Source of the DNA: Bacteroidota bacterium
GTDB lineage: Bacteria > Bacteroidota > Bacteroidia > UBA8524
Length of the DNA stretch: 64,000 nt
NCBI GenBank assembly: GCA_006226545.1
Contig: SBGR01000064.1
Span: 1-64,000 of the forward strand
Reading direction: 5' to 3'
The notes beneath the pieces were generated by a model. The model was given only the letters and a program-made list of their open reading frames with translations, was not told the origin of the DNA and searched no databases. Shown piece by piece: positions 7,934 through 18,128 of this stretch. The position numbers and the translations under genes were made by a program. Position 1 is the stretch's first letter. Each line of letters begins with the position of its first letter.

Positions 7934-10900
7934 TTAAACTTTATTAATTCTTACAAATAACTCTTCTGCCTCAATCTCTATTGGGTGGTAATCTTCGGTA
8001 GCAGATTCCGAAAATACCAACTCATCTGCTAGAGTTTCGGCGCAAATATAATCTTTAAAGGATGCGAAGGAATTTTTCAACGCTGAATTTGATAGAATTT
8101 GTATACGGATGTGATCTGTTACGTCTAAGTCGCTGTCTTTGCGCAAGTTCTGTAACCTGTTTACCAATTCTCTAGCGATGCCTTCTTGCTTTAATGTTTC
8201 GTCAATATGCACATCTAGTGCCACAAGGTAATTGCCGTCGCTAGCTACTTGCCATCCTGGAATATCCTGGTAGCTGATTTCCAAATCTTCGGCTTCAAAC
8301 AATACCGCAGTTCCTTCAATCTCTACTTCCAATTGACTAGTTTGTTCAAATTGTTTTAGTTGCTCGTCGGTCATTTGTGGAACCCAAGCAGCTACGCTCT
8401 TCATAAGCTTACCTACTTTTTTACCCAAAGTTTTAAAGTTAGGCTTCACCAAACGCTCCAAATGCAAATTGTCTTCTGTCAAGAACTCCAATTCCTTTAC
8501 GTTTACTTCGCTTAAAAGTAAGTCCTTAACGAGGTTAAGTTGCTCATTTTTCTGTGGCCCCATAGAAGGAATCAAGATTTTCTGAAGCGGCTGTCTTACA
8601 CGGATATTGGTTTTCTTTCTGAGTGAAAGAACAAGTGAAGAAAGGTCTTGCGCCATTTCCATACGTTCTTCCAATGCTTTGTCTATAAAGGCTTCGTTCA
8701 CGCTTGGGAACTTAGCATGGTGTACCGATTCCACATCGAAACGACCGGTGGCTTTGTTCAAATCGCTAAACAAACGTTCTCCGTAGAAAGGGGCGAAGCT
8801 CGACATCAATACGCTGCAAGTTTCCAAACAGGTATACAAAGTCTGGTAAGCCGATAGCTTGTCTTGGTTCATTTCACCTTTCCAGAAACGGCGGCGGCAT
8901 AACCTCACGTACCAGTTACTTAGGTTTTCACCTACAAAGTCTTGGATGGCACGCGTAGCGCGCATCGGCTCGAAATCGTTCATCGCTTGCTCTACTTCTT
9001 TAACCAAAGAGTTTAAGAGCGATAGAATCCAGCGGTCAATTTCCGGACGCTCAGCATAAACGATATCGGCTTCTGTGTACTTGAAGCCATCAATATTGGC
9101 GTATAATCCAAAGAAGGAGTACACATTGTATAGGGTAGCGAAGAACTTACGTTGGGTCTCTGCTACACCATCTAGGTCAAATTTTAGGTTATCCCAAGGG
9201 GCTGAATTACTCAACATATACCAGCGCACTGCATCGGCACCGTATTGCTCCAAGGTGCTAAAAGGATCGATGGCGTTGCCGAGTCGTTTCGACATTTTAT
9301 TGCCGTTTTTGTCCAGCACCAATCCGTTGGCTACTACGTTTTTGTATGCTACCGAGTCGAATAACATGACGCCTAAAGCGTGGAGGGTAAAGAACCAACC
9401 GCGGGTCTGGTCTACACCTTCTGCGATGAAGTCGGCAGGGAATACCTTCTCTAAGCCTTCGTTGGCCGGTCCGAAAGGCTCCGGTTTCTCAAATGGCCAG
9501 TGCCATTGTGCATAAGGCATCGCACCGGAGTCAAACCATACATCGATCAAATCAGATTCACGTTGCATCGGCTTGCCGCTAGGACTTACCAATACCACTC
9601 TGTCTACATAAGGCTTGTGTAATTCGATATCAAGTAAATCGCCATTCCACTTTAAGTCTTCATTACCGGAGATGCCGGCAGCCATCGCTTTTTTAACTTC
9701 ATTGCTCAATTGTTCAATGGAGCCAATGCAAATCTCCTCAGATCCGTCTTCCGTTCTCCAGATAGGCAAAGGTGTTCCCCAATAACGTGAACGAGAAAGG
9801 TTCCAGTCTACCAGGTTTTCCAACCAATTGCCAAAACGTCCGGTTCCGGTGGAGGCCGGTTTCCAGTTGATGGTTTTATTCAATTCTACCAATCGCTCTT
9901 TCACCGCAGTTGTTTTAACAAACCAAGATTCAAGCGGGTAGTAGAGGATAGGTTTATCCGTTCTCCAGCAATGCGGATAACTGTGTTCGTAGCGTTCTAC
10001 TTTAAAGGCTTTGTTTTCTTCTTTCAGTTTGATGGAGATTCGCTCATCTACAGAAAGGTATTTATCGCGACCTTGAATTTGAGCTTCGGCAGCTTTTTCT
10101 TCTTCGCTTAGGTACTGCTCTTTCACAAACTCATTAGCGAAATCACTCACCTCAGGTACAAAACGTCCGCGTTTATCAACCAAGGTCAATGAGCCAATGC
10201 CATTTTGTTTGGCAACCCTGTAGTCATCCGAACCAAAGCTAGGGGCAATGTGTACGATACCGGTACCGTCTTCTGTGGTCACGAAATCGCCGCCAATCAC
10301 ACGGAAAGCGTCGCCGTCGGTTGGCTGTACATAAGGCAATAACTGCGCATAGTTCAAGCCAATCAGGTCTTCTCCTTTGATATGGGAGAGGATGCGGAAT
10401 GGCAGTTTTTTATCGCCGGCTTTATAGGTATCGAAATCTGCTTCTTCGCTAAAGTATTTACCCAATAAATCTTGAGCCAGCACCACCGTCACAGGCAAAC
10501 CTGTATACTGGTTGCGAGTCTCCACTACAGCGTATTGAATCTTAGGCCCAACGGCCAAAGCGGTATTGGAAGGTAAAGTCCATGGTGTGGTAGTCCAAGC
10601 TAAGAAATGAATCTCAGCATCGCCTAAAAGCGCTTTCTTCTGATCTGATTCAGCCACTTTAAATTGTGCCACCACGGTGGTGTCTTTTACCATTTTGTAA
10701 GTGCCGGGTTGGTTCAGCTCGTGGGAACTGAGTCCGGTACCTGCAGCAGGTGAAAACGGTTGAATGGTATGGCCTTTATAGAGGAAACCTTTGTCGTGCA
10801 AACGCTTAAGCAATTGCCAAAGGGTCTCGATATAGTTGTTCTCGTAGGTGATATAGGGATTATCGAGGTCAACCCAATAGCCCATTTTCTCGGTTAGATC

Positions 10901-11299
10901 GTCCCAAACGTCTTTGAACTTTAAAACGTCTTCGCGGCAAGTACGGTTATACTCTTCTACGCTGATTTTCTCACCGATATCGTCTTTGGTGATGCCCAGT
11001 TTCTTTTCTACCTGCAATTCAACAGGCAAGCCGTGGGTATCCCATCCGCCTTTGCGGTCTACTCTATATCCTTGTTGGGTTTTATAGCGACAGAAAATGT
11101 CTTTTATGGTGCGACTCAATACGTGGTGAATGCCCGGCATTCCGTTAGCAGAAGGCGGACCTTCATAGAATACCCAAGCAGGAGCACCCTCGCGCAGGTC
11201 TAAACTTTTTTCAAATGTATTGTGCTCTTTCCACCAGGCCAGCACCTCTTTTTCAAACGCAGGAAAGTCGAGTTTCTCGTAGTCTTTGTACAATCCCAT
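7934..11299 (-). CDS. ileS: Isoleucyl-tRNA synthetase
   Basis: This class Ia aminoacyl-tRNA synthetase charges tRNA-Ile and edits valine. The 1121-residue length and features fit the long clade shared with eukaryotic cytoplasmic enzymes. The HIGH-equivalent is PGIHH (residues 55-59) after YEGPPSANG, and the KMSKS loop is KMSKR (668-672). Editing-domain motifs WTTTPWTLPSN and GTGIVHIAPSFG are present. The anticodon-binding region follows, with a C-terminal extension of about 200 residues. The ATG at 11299 lies 4 bases after the stop of the upstream RND exporter gene. The two smaller genes downstream (DksA-like, lspA) are almost contiguous, so all are likely co-transcribed. Confidence 0.97.
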   Translation of the reverse strand: MGLYKDYEKLDFPAFEKEVLAWWKEHNTFEKSLDLREGAPAWVFYEGPPSANGMPGIHHVLSRTIKDIFCRYKTQQGYRVDRKGGWDTHGLPVELQVEKKLGITKDDIGEKISVEEYNRTCREDVLKFKDVWDDLTEKMGYWVDLDNPYITYENNYIETLWQLLKRLHDKGFLYKGHTIQPFSPAAGTGLSSHELNQPGTYKMVKDTTVVAQFKVAESDQKKALLGDAEIHFLAWTTTPWTLPSNTALAVGPKIQYAVVETRNQYTGLPVTVVLAQDLLGKYFSEEADFDTYKAGDKKLPFRILSHIKGEDLIGLNYAQLLPYVQPTDGDAFRVIGGDFVTTEDGTGIVHIAPSFGSDDYRVAKQNGIGSLTLVDKRGRFVPEVSDFANEFVKEQYLSEEEKAAEAQIQGRDKYLSVDERISIKLKEENKAFKVERYEHSYPHCWRTDKPILYYPLESWFVKTTAVKERLVELNKTINWKPASTGTGRFGNWLENLVDWNLSRSRYWGTPLPIWRTEDGSEEICIGSIEQLSNEVKKAMAAGISGNEDLKWNGDLLDIELHKPYVDRVVLVSPSGKPMQRESDLIDVWFDSGAMPYAQWHWPFEKPEPFGPANEGLEKVFPADFIAEGVDQTRGWFFTLHALGVMLFDSVAYKNVVANGLVLDKNGNKMSKRLGNAIDPFSTLEQYGADAVRWYMLSNSAPWDNLKFDLDGVAETQRKFFATLYNVYSFFGLYANIDGFKYTEADIVYAERPEIDRWILSLLNSLVKEVEQAMNDFEPMRATRAIQDFVGENLSNWYVRLCRRRFWKGEMNQDKLSAYQTLYTCLETCSVLMSSFAPFYGERLFSDLNKATGRFDVESVHHAKFPSVNEAFIDKALEERMEMAQDLSSLVLSLRKKTNIRVRQPLQKILIPSMGPQKNEQLNLVKDLLLSEVNVKELEFLTEDNLHLERLVKPNFKTLGKKVGKLMKSVAAWVPQMTDEQLKQFEQTSQLEVEIEGTAVLFEAEDLEISYQDIPGWQVASDGNYLVALDVHIDETLKQEGIARELVNRLQNLRKDSDLDVTDHIRIQILSNSALKNSFASFKDYICAETLADELVFSESATEDYHPIEIEAEELFVRINKV

Positions 11300-11303
11300 A
11301 AAA

Positions 11304-13658
11304 TCAGATGTCTTCTTCTTCTAATTCGATTACGCTGCTTTTCATTGACTCACGCATGTTCATCCGTTTTTCCATTCCCAGCAAGAGGCTAGGAAGTAGG
11401 AATAGGTTGGAGAAGAGTCCGAAGGCCAAACTCAAAGAAGTGAGTAAGCCTAGGTAAACCGTTCCTCCAAAGCTGGAGAATGCGAAAATGATAAAGCCGA
11501 AGAACAGAATGACGGTTGTGTAAATCATGCTGAATCCGGAATGGTCAATGGAGGCTCTTACGGCCTGACTGATATTGTAATCGTATTTCTTTAATTCAAA
11601 ACGGTATTTAGCGAGGTAGTGAATAGTCAAATCGACCACAATACCGAATGCCACACCAAAAATAAGGATGGTACTTTCTTTCAATGAGATACCGCTGAAG
11701 CCCATGATACCTAAGGTCATAAACAATGGCAATAGGTTAGGCAATAAGGCGATGCCAATCATTTTATAGGAACTGAATAGCAAGGCCATGATGATGCCTA
11801 TGATCATAAAGGCCCAGCCTAAGCTCACACTTAAATTCTTGATAAGGTATGAATTGCCTTTTACGTGAACCACGCTTTTACCGGTAATCTCAACGTTGAA
11901 CTCTTCCGGTGGGAATACCGAATCAATCTGCGCTCTAAGCGATTGCCTGATTTCTTCGTTGCGTGTAGTACCCACATCGGCAATTTGGCAAGAGATACGG
12001 GTATAGCGGTAAGTGGTATCAATAAGCGATTTGAGCAAGTCCGAATTCTTCTTGTTGTATTGATTCGGCATCATGTTAAGTATCTTACCCATCTCCAGCG
12101 GGTTAGGTAAGATATAGCGCTTCGGATTGCCCCGGTAATAGGCTTGGTTGATGAACTTCATTAGTTCGCTAACCGACATAGGCCTAGACAATTCAGGGTA
12201 TTCTTCCATCTTTCTGCTGAGCAATTCCAAGCGTTGTAAAACGCCGAGGTCTCGCACCATGCCTTCTTCTTTGGTATCGATATAGACTTCAAAAGGGAAG
12301 AGGCCTCCAAAGTTCTGCTCAAAGAATTTCAGGTCTTTGTATAATTTCTCTTTCGGGCTGATGCCGTCCAAAATATAACCGAAGGTATGCACCTTGGAGA
12401 GACCGATACTCGACACTGCTACCAGAACAATGGCCGCAGAATAAACCCATTTGCGGTGGTTGAATACGATTCGGTTCACAAATGACAGTACACCCGATAA
12501 GGTTTTCCTATCGAGGTGGCGAAGTTGTTTATTGCTCGGTCCAGGTAAGAAACTGAATAGTATCGGAATCAGTAAAACACTTAGTACATACACCACCATG
12601 ATATTCACAGCAGCCAAACGCCCGAATTCATCCAATAAACTGCTGCCGGTAAAGCTAAATACACCGAAACCGATGGCCGTGGTAAGGTTCGTAAGCAATG
12701 AAGCCACTCCAATCTTAGAAATGGTGCGGGTCAAGGCTAACATTTTGTTCTTGTGGGTGCGGTACTCAAAATGGTAAACGTTCAGCAGGTAAACGCTGTT
12801 CTGAATACTGATTACCACAATCAAAGGCGGAATCAAAGCCGTAAGAATACCAATCTTGAATCCCATCAGGTACATAGACCCAATCGTATAGGTAAGACAG
12901 ATAGCAACCATGATAAGGGAGCTGGCTACGATTTGCAATGACCTAAAGAAGATTAGAATGAAGATACCCGTAATCACAATCGATAAGAAGGTAAAGAGCA
13001 ATAGCTCTTTTGAAATCTTCTGTGAGTTGATGGTGCGGATATACGGTACACCGCTATAGCTTAATTCTACGTTGTGTTTTTTAGAAAGTTCATCACCCAA
13101 AGCCTGAAGCTCTGCCACCAAACTCTCACGTCTTTTGGTTTGAGTAGCGGTAGAATCGAAGGTGATGGCAATCATTGTTGCATTCGTCTCCGGGTTGAAT
13201 AGGTAATTGTGGTAGAAGGGTAGGTTTTGAATGGCGGCCTCAATGGCATCAACCTCTGCTTGTGTTTGAGGTTCGTTCTCTACCAATGGTTTTACCTGAA
13301 ACTTCCAGAGGCTGTCGTTTCGCTCTAAGTTATAAAGTTTCGGAAGTGAGATGATGTTTGCAACATTTTGCAAACCTTCGATGTCTTTTGAGAAACGGTA
13401 CCAGTCTTGGAAAAACTCGAGCTGAAAGAGTTTATCGGTTGCAACACCTACTACTACCATGCTACCATCTTCACCAAAAGTTTGTTTGAATTGTTGGTAG
13501 GTAATATTGGTAGGGTCGTCTTCCGGAATCACGTTAACAAGCTCGTAAGCCATTTCCGTCTTAGTGGCGAAATAACCCATTAAGACGGTCAGTACCAATA
13601 GCACTGAAGCTATGTACAGGCGAAACCGTAAAATAAAAGAGGCAATCTTAATCCACAT
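11304..13658 (-). CDS. RND/MMPL-superfamily exporter
   Basis: A 784-residue polytopic protein with the internally duplicated RND layout: one helix, a large periplasmic loop, five helices (LLLFTFLSIVITGIFILIFF onward), then a second loop and helices (LGWAFMIIGIIMALLFSSYK, FGVAFGIVVDLTIHYLAKYR). The acidic/His-containing helix GIVVDLTIH resembles the proton-relay helix of MMPL/SSD transporters. Substrate is unknown; related proteins export lipids or hopanoids. I start it at ATG 13658 (MWIKIASFILRFR) rather than TTG 13724, because a perfect -7 box (13679-13686 on the minus strand) lies between them. The C-terminus ends with an acidic tail (IELEEEDI). It heads the ileS-dksA-lspA operon. Confidence 0.85.
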   Translation of the reverse strand: MWIKIASFILRFRLYIASVLLVLTVLMGYFATKTEMAYELVNVIPEDDPTNITYQQFKQTFGEDGSMVVVGVATDKLFQLEFFQDWYRFSKDIEGLQNVANIISLPKLYNLERNDSLWKFQVKPLVENEPQTQAEVDAIEAAIQNLPFYHNYLFNPETNATMIAITFDSTATQTKRRESLVAELQALGDELSKKHNVELSYSGVPYIRTINSQKISKELLLFTFLSIVITGIFILIFFRSLQIVASSLIMVAICLTYTIGSMYLMGFKIGILTALIPPLIVVISIQNSVYLLNVYHFEYRTHKNKMLALTRTISKIGVASLLTNLTTAIGFGVFSFTGSSLLDEFGRLAAVNIMVVYVLSVLLIPILFSFLPGPSNKQLRHLDRKTLSGVLSFVNRIVFNHRKWVYSAAIVLVAVSSIGLSKVHTFGYILDGISPKEKLYKDLKFFEQNFGGLFPFEVYIDTKEEGMVRDLGVLQRLELLSRKMEEYPELSRPMSVSELMKFINQAYYRGNPKRYILPNPLEMGKILNMMPNQYNKKNSDLLKSLIDTTYRYTRISCQIADVGTTRNEEIRQSLRAQIDSVFPPEEFNVEITGKSVVHVKGNSYLIKNLSVSLGWAFMIIGIIMALLFSSYKMIGIALLPNLLPLFMTLGIMGFSGISLKESTILIFGVAFGIVVDLTIHYLAKYRFELKKYDYNISQAVRASIDHSGFSMIYTTVILFFGFIIFAFSSFGGTVYLGLLTSLSLAFGLFSNLFLLPSLLLGMEKRMNMRESMKSSVIELEEEDI

Positions 13659-13678
13659 ACCGCACGTAAAGAAGGGTG

Positions 13679-13686
13679 CAAAAGTA
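13679..13686 (-). promoter_or_regulatory. -7 promoter element TACTTTTG for the exporter-ileS operon
   Basis: The minus strand reads TACTTTTG, an exact match to the Bacteroidota -7 consensus TAnnTTTG, ending 20 bases before ATG 13658. No good TTG -33 element is visible at 19-20 bases. It lies inside the longer alternative reading frame and so argues for the shorter start. Confidence 0.5.
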
Positions 13687-13777
13687 ATGTTTTCAATGAG
13701 AAATTTAGGATAAAGCCAAGGCAATATCCTTTCAATATGGTTCGTATTTAAGGGGAAACCTAATGTATACTTGCACT

Positions 13778-16018
13778 ATGCGTACTCGATTAAAGTTCAG
13801 TCTGCTGTTTAGTCTTTTTGTTTCGTGTGTTTACGGACAAAATATTGGCGTTGGCCAATGGCGGGTTCACTTTCCTTACAATAATCCCAGAGGCTTTGAA
13901 ATAGCTGAAGAACAATTGTATGCTTGGGGAGAACAGGGATTCTTTCGCTACGATATGGAAAGCGGCGAAACCAAGGTGCTTTCCAAAATTGATGGCTTTT
14001 CGGAAGTAGGCGTGAGCACCATGCTCTACCATGAATCGACCAAAACGCTTTTAGTTGCCTACCAAAATTCGGTAATGGATCTGTTGGTAAACCGCGAGGA
14101 ACTTATTCAAGTACCGGATATTGCTTTGGCAAACATCAATGGTTCCAAGCAAATCAACCACATGAGTAGCTACCAAGACTTTGCAATACTTTCTTGTGGT
14201 TTTGGCATTCACGTTTACAATGTAAAAAAGCAAGAGTCAACCGCAACCTGGCGATCCACCATGTTTACAGAGGTATACGCTAGTACCATTTTGCAAAACA
14301 AAGTGTACGCGGCTACCAAAGACGGTATCTATTCCGCAAGTTTGCCGCCGGTAGGAATGGCGATTAACCCGGCCTCGTGGACTTTAATCCAAAACGGTGA
14401 GGCTACCATGATTGCCAATGATGGGGCGCAATTGTGGACCGTCATCGATAGTGTTTTGTACAATTCCAACGGAACTACATTCAATGCGCAAGGTGGAAAA
14501 AAGACCTATTACAAGATGGTTCCAAAAGACAATGAGATCTTTTTGAATTCTGATTCCGGCTTATTCATCTTAACCCAAAATGGTTATACCCACCGCAATG
14601 CCGATCCTGCAAGGCAGGTTATGGTAGTGAACAATAAAATGTATTCCGCCTCATTTGGCTACGGTATTATCATCGACCAAGGCGGACCGCTTCTATTCAT
14701 TTCACCATCTGGCCCGCAAGGTTTACGCACCGGTAAGATGGTTTCTAAAGGAGGGAAAATTTACATTGGAGGAGGATATATGTTTGAGCGAGGGGCTCCC
14801 AGCTATTCGTTTGATGGCTACTATACCTTCGAAAATGGAAAATGGAGCAATAGCCGAAGTACCTTCAATGATTACTTAGATACCTTCAAAGACATCCATG
14901 CCATTACTTTAGATCCGAATGGGGATTTGTGGTTGGCCAGTTTACTGGATGGTATTGTGCGCTTAAGAGGAAATCAAGTGCTGGAGCATTATTCACCACT
15001 CAACAGTCCGCTAAAAACGGAAACGCCTTTGCTTATTACTTCCATTCAATTAGACGATAAACGCAATCTATGGGTATCCAACTATGAAAGCACGTACCCT
15101 TTATTGGTGAAGACCGTTGGAGGCGTTTGGGATTCCATTTCATTGGGAAATGCTACTACCATCTTGGATATGATCATTACGCGAGATGGCAACAAATGGA
15201 TGAAACTGCGAGATAAAAACAGCGTTGTTTCTGCCGGTATCATGGTTTACAACGATAACGGCACTCCGCTAGATCAAACCGATGATCCAAGTCCGAAGTA
15301 TTTAGGAACAGGAGCGGGTAATGGCGACCTTCCAAGCGCAGAGGTACGTTGCATGACGGAAGACCGTAACGGTCAGTTGTGGATAGGCACGGCTAAAGGC
15401 TTGGCTGTATTTTACAGTCCTTCCAATATCTTCAGTAATAGACCTAGCGATGCACGTCAAATTGTGATTGGTGAAGGTGATAACGTGGGTTATTTACTAG
15501 GCGATGAGGAAATCAATGCCATCTACGTGGATGGGGGAAATAGAAAATGGATTGCCTCTAGATCAGGGTTGTGGTTGGTATCGCCCGATGGACAAGAAGT
15601 CTTAGCTCATTTTAATCAAGACAATAGTCCGTTGATTTCAAACGAAATTTCCCAATTGGGCATGGTGGAAGAAACGGGTGAGTTGTTTATCGCTACCGAC
15701 AAAGGAATTATCTCCTACCGAACTGGGTCTTCTGCCGGTGGCGATACACACGGCGAGGTGAAGGTATTTCCAAACCCGGTTAAACCTGATTTTGAAGGGC
15801 CGATAACCATTTCCGGTTTGCCTCAAGATGCCTACGTTAAGATTACAGATATCAGTGGTAACCTTATTTATGAAACCAGAGCCAACGGCGGAACCGCTAC
15901 TTGGAATGGTCAGAACTTTAGTGGCAGAAGAGCTTCCACCGGCGTCTACATGGTCTTCACGGCCAACCAAGATGCCAGCGATACCTATGTGAGTAAGATA
16001 CTCTTCATTGCACCATGA
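13778..16018 (+). CDS. porZ: PorZ-like beta-propeller protein of the type IX secretion system
   Basis: A 746-residue exported protein with signal peptide (MRTRLKFSLLFSLFVSCVYG). The N-terminal propeller sequence is typical of PorZ: VGQWRVHFPYN, LSKIDGFSEVGVSTM, LVAYQNS, LSCGFGIHVYNV. Two-component-regulator-type propeller repeats follow (DPNGDLWLAS, DRNGQLWIGTAKGL, GNRKWIASRSGLWL). A C-terminal beta-sandwich sorting domain starts at VKVFPNPV and ends TYVSKILFIAP. In Porphyromonas PorZ belongs to the surface attachment complex with PorU/PorV and helps deliver anionic LPS to T9SS cargo. I chose ATG 13778 over 13763 because it starts exactly at the signal peptide and lies 4 bases after a -7-like box TATACTTG. 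recO overlaps its stop by 4 bases. Confidence 0.8.
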   Translation: MRTRLKFSLLFSLFVSCVYGQNIGVGQWRVHFPYNNPRGFEIAEEQLYAWGEQGFFRYDMESGETKVLSKIDGFSEVGVSTMLYHESTKTLLVAYQNSVMDLLVNREELIQVPDIALANINGSKQINHMSSYQDFAILSCGFGIHVYNVKKQESTATWRSTMFTEVYASTILQNKVYAATKDGIYSASLPPVGMAINPASWTLIQNGEATMIANDGAQLWTVIDSVLYNSNGTTFNAQGGKKTYYKMVPKDNEIFLNSDSGLFILTQNGYTHRNADPARQVMVVNNKMYSASFGYGIIIDQGGPLLFISPSGPQGLRTGKMVSKGGKIYIGGGYMFERGAPSYSFDGYYTFENGKWSNSRSTFNDYLDTFKDIHAITLDPNGDLWLASLLDGIVRLRGNQVLEHYSPLNSPLKTETPLLITSIQLDDKRNLWVSNYESTYPLLVKTVGGVWDSISLGNATTILDMIITRDGNKWMKLRDKNSVVSAGIMVYNDNGTPLDQTDDPSPKYLGTGAGNGDLPSAEVRCMTEDRNGQLWIGTAKGLAVFYSPSNIFSNRPSDARQIVIGEGDNVGYLLGDEEINAIYVDGGNRKWIASRSGLWLVSPDGQEVLAHFNQDNSPLISNEISQLGMVEETGELFIATDKGIISYRTGSSAGGDTHGEVKVFPNPVKPDFEGPITISGLPQDAYVKITDISGNLIYETRANGGTATWNGQNFSGRRASTGVYMVFTANQDASDTYVSKILFIAP

Positions 16019-16737
16019 ACATCACGGGCAGGGGAATAGTTATTCAATGTACTCGCTATAGCGAAACCTCTGTCATTGCTCGGATTTTTACCAGAGAAAT
16101 GGGAATGCAGTCATTTATGGTTCCGGGTGTTCGGAGCAATAAAGGCGCAATTCGAAGTTCCCATTTGCAACCACTAAACCTGCTCGAACTGGTCATGCAA
16201 ATCAGGCAGTCGGCTAGCCTTCAACGTATTCGAGAACTACGCTGTACTCCGGTTTTAAGCAGCATACACTACGACCCGAAAAAATCGGGTATTGCCATGT
16301 TTATGTTGGAGATTCTGAACCGCGCGATACGGGAAGAAGAAAGGAATGAAAAGCTATTTGATTTTCTCTGGACCAGCATCCAAATTCTCGACCTCAAAGA
16401 GCAGGGCATCGCTCCATTTCCTATTCATTTTTTGGTTCAACTTTCTCGCTATTTGGGCTTTTATCCGGCTGCAGAAACCTACCAAGAAGGGTACTGCTTT
16501 GACATGGAAGAAGGCGGTTTTTTCCTGCAAGTGAGTGCAACTGAAGAGGATAAGCTTATCGCTCAATCACTTTTTAAGCTCTTGAACAAAGACTTCGATC
16601 AGTTGGAAGAAGTTAAGCTAGGTCATGCTATGCGTCAGCAAGTTTTGAATCTGCTGCTCAACTACTACCGAATTCACCTTCATAACTTCAAGGAGTTTAA
16701 TAGTCCGGCGATTCTGAAAGAGATTTTGTCGGCCTAA
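16015..16737 (+). CDS. recO: DNA repair protein RecO
   Basis: A 240-residue recombination mediator of the RecFOR pathway, which helps load RecA onto SSB-coated DNA. The N-terminal OB fold shows GIVIQCTRYSETSVIARIFTRE...GMQSFMVPGVRS, characteristic of RecO. A helical domain follows (SRYLGFYPA, LLNYYRIHLHNFKEFNS), and the C-terminus SPAILKEILSA fits the family. The zinc Cys cluster found in some RecO proteins is not evident. The ATG overlaps the porZ stop by 4 bases (ATGA), implying co-transcription with a surface-secretion gene. Confidence 0.9.
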   Translation: MNITGRGIVIQCTRYSETSVIARIFTREMGMQSFMVPGVRSNKGAIRSSHLQPLNLLELVMQIRQSASLQRIRELRCTPVLSSIHYDPKKSGIAMFMLEILNRAIREEERNEKLFDFLWTSIQILDLKEQGIAPFPIHFLVQLSRYLGFYPAAETYQEGYCFDMEEGGFFLQVSATEEDKLIAQSLFKLLNKDFDQLEEVKLGHAMRQQVLNLLLNYYRIHLHNFKEFNSPAILKEILSA

Positions 16738-16784
16738 TTTGTATCTTCGGTTAAACCATTTGTAATCCTACTTATCTTTTCGCT

Positions 16785-17645
16785 ATGAACCTGACCAAAT
16801 TGTGTGTTCTAGGCATTGGTTTAGCGCTTGCTTCCTGCAGTAAAACCCATGTTTACGAAAACAATACACCACCTGCTGATAACAGCATTTCAGAGCTGGA
16901 GATTAGCACGTACATCAATCGAGTTTACATCAGTTTATTGGGCAGGAAAGCCGATGCAGAAGAATTTAGCGATGCCAAGGAACTCATGGGCAATCAGCCC
17001 GGTTTAGCAGAACGGGAACAATTACTCGATCAATTATTGCAATTACCTGAATACAAAAGCAATTACGTATTACGCTGGCGCCAAGATTTGATTGAAGGCA
17101 TCGATTCCATTCAAGCATCCAAAGACATGGCCTTGTATACCTTTCAGCTGCAAGACAGCGCCATGAATCCTTTGATTCGCTCTGAGCTCCAAAATAGGGT
17201 AGTGCGTTTGCAGAACTTGGTAATGGTGAATCAAGATTACCTGAATGGAGTAATTGATTGGAAAGGGGTGATTCGCCGGTTTATCGATAACCATTACTAC
17301 GACGAGATCAACATGGGAACGGAGAACTTTGTGGTGAGTCTTTTTCAACATTTCCTCGACAGGTATCCATCTGCGCAAGAACTGGAAGACGCCAAGCGAA
17401 TGGTTGACGGTTTTAGTGGAATCTTGTTTCTTCAAACCGGCAACTCCAAAGCGCAATGCCTCGATATTCTATTTAGCTCGGAAGCCTTTATGGAAGGGCA
17501 GATCCACCGTTTGTATCAAAACTACATCTACCGAAAGGCCACCCAAGATGAGGTGCTTTATCAGCTCGATTTATACCAACAGACTCAGCTGATTCAAAGC
17601 ATTCAACGTTCCATATTAACTAGCGAATCTTACTTTAAACAATGA
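16785..17645 (+). CDS. Lipoprotein with DUF1549-like repeats, first gene of a Tat/cytochrome operon
   Basis: A 286-residue lipoprotein: signal peptide with lipobox LASC (Cys18). The mature part has helical segments that recur twice: NRVYISLLGRKADAEEFSDA with LLDQLLQLPEYKSNY (about residues 45-90), and FQHFLDRYPSAQELEDAKRM with LFSSEAFMEGQ (about 185-240). The pattern 'R.P...E' followed by 'LL.SPeY' resembles DUF1549/DUF1800-type helical domains found beside DUF1501 genes in other phyla. This is recognition by pattern only. It overlaps the next gene by 4 bases and opens a five-gene operon (16785-20754). Role unknown. Confidence 0.65.
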   Translation: MNLTKLCVLGIGLALASCSKTHVYENNTPPADNSISELEISTYINRVYISLLGRKADAEEFSDAKELMGNQPGLAEREQLLDQLLQLPEYKSNYVLRWRQDLIEGIDSIQASKDMALYTFQLQDSAMNPLIRSELQNRVVRLQNLVMVNQDYLNGVIDWKGVIRRFIDNHYYDEINMGTENFVVSLFQHFLDRYPSAQELEDAKRMVDGFSGILFLQTGNSKAQCLDILFSSEAFMEGQIHRLYQNYIYRKATQDEVLYQLDLYQQTQLIQSIQRSILTSESYFKQ

Positions 17646-18118
17646 AAAAGCTCCTACTAATCTTCGGTTTGGTCTCGCTCTTCTCTTGTCAGAAGGAGCT
17701 CAAATATGCTTATGAACTTGAGCCGGTTAACCTCAGCCAAAGCAAAGACAAAAGCAACCTGAAAAGCGATTTGCAATTTGTGTCGATAGCCTATTCGGAT
17801 CTCTTCGGTAAACAGATTGCCGCCAGCGATTTGAATGTGATTTTAGAGGGCTATAATTCTGTAGGGGATAAAGGTGTGGTAATCGATAGGGTATTGCGCA
17901 AAATGTTAGCGGTAAACGGCATCATCAAGCCCGATGCAAGTGTTATGCGTGCCGATTTAGATGCATTTATCGAAGAGAGCTTTGAGCGGTTTTTAGTGCG
18001 TAAGCCGGCCGAAATGGAGCGCTGGTTCTTTGCCTCCATCATGGAGAAGAATTCGGCTCTGCAGCCGGAAGATATATACTATGCTTTAATGACCTCAACC
18101 GAATACCGTTACTACTAA
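17642..18118 (+). CDS. Small lipoprotein related to the preceding one
   Basis: A 158-residue lipoprotein with lipobox FSC (Cys16). The mature part (VSIAYSDLFGKQIAASDL, ERFLVRKPAEMERWFF, ALMTSTEYRYY) shows the same helical pattern as its upstream neighbour: a short 'F.G/R.P' motif, a Glu/Trp helix and a terminal Ser-x-Glu-Tyr. It therefore looks like a diverged single-copy version of the DUF1549-like unit. Its ATG overlaps the previous stop by 4 bases, and the Tat protein gene starts 10 bases after it. No enzymatic motif is seen; it may act as a partner subunit. Confidence 0.6.
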   Translation: MKKLLLIFGLVSLFSCQKELKYAYELEPVNLSQSKDKSNLKSDLQFVSIAYSDLFGKQIAASDLNVILEGYNSVGDKGVVIDRVLRKMLAVNGIIKPDASVMRADLDAFIEESFERFLVRKPAEMERWFFASIMEKNSALQPEDIYYALMTSTEYRYY

Positions 18119-18128
18119 TTTCCAATCC

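Noticed and set aside
9075-9515. 146-codon plus-strand frame inside ileS
   Set aside because: It lies wholly within ileS on the opposite strand with no start signal or family match; a shadow frame.
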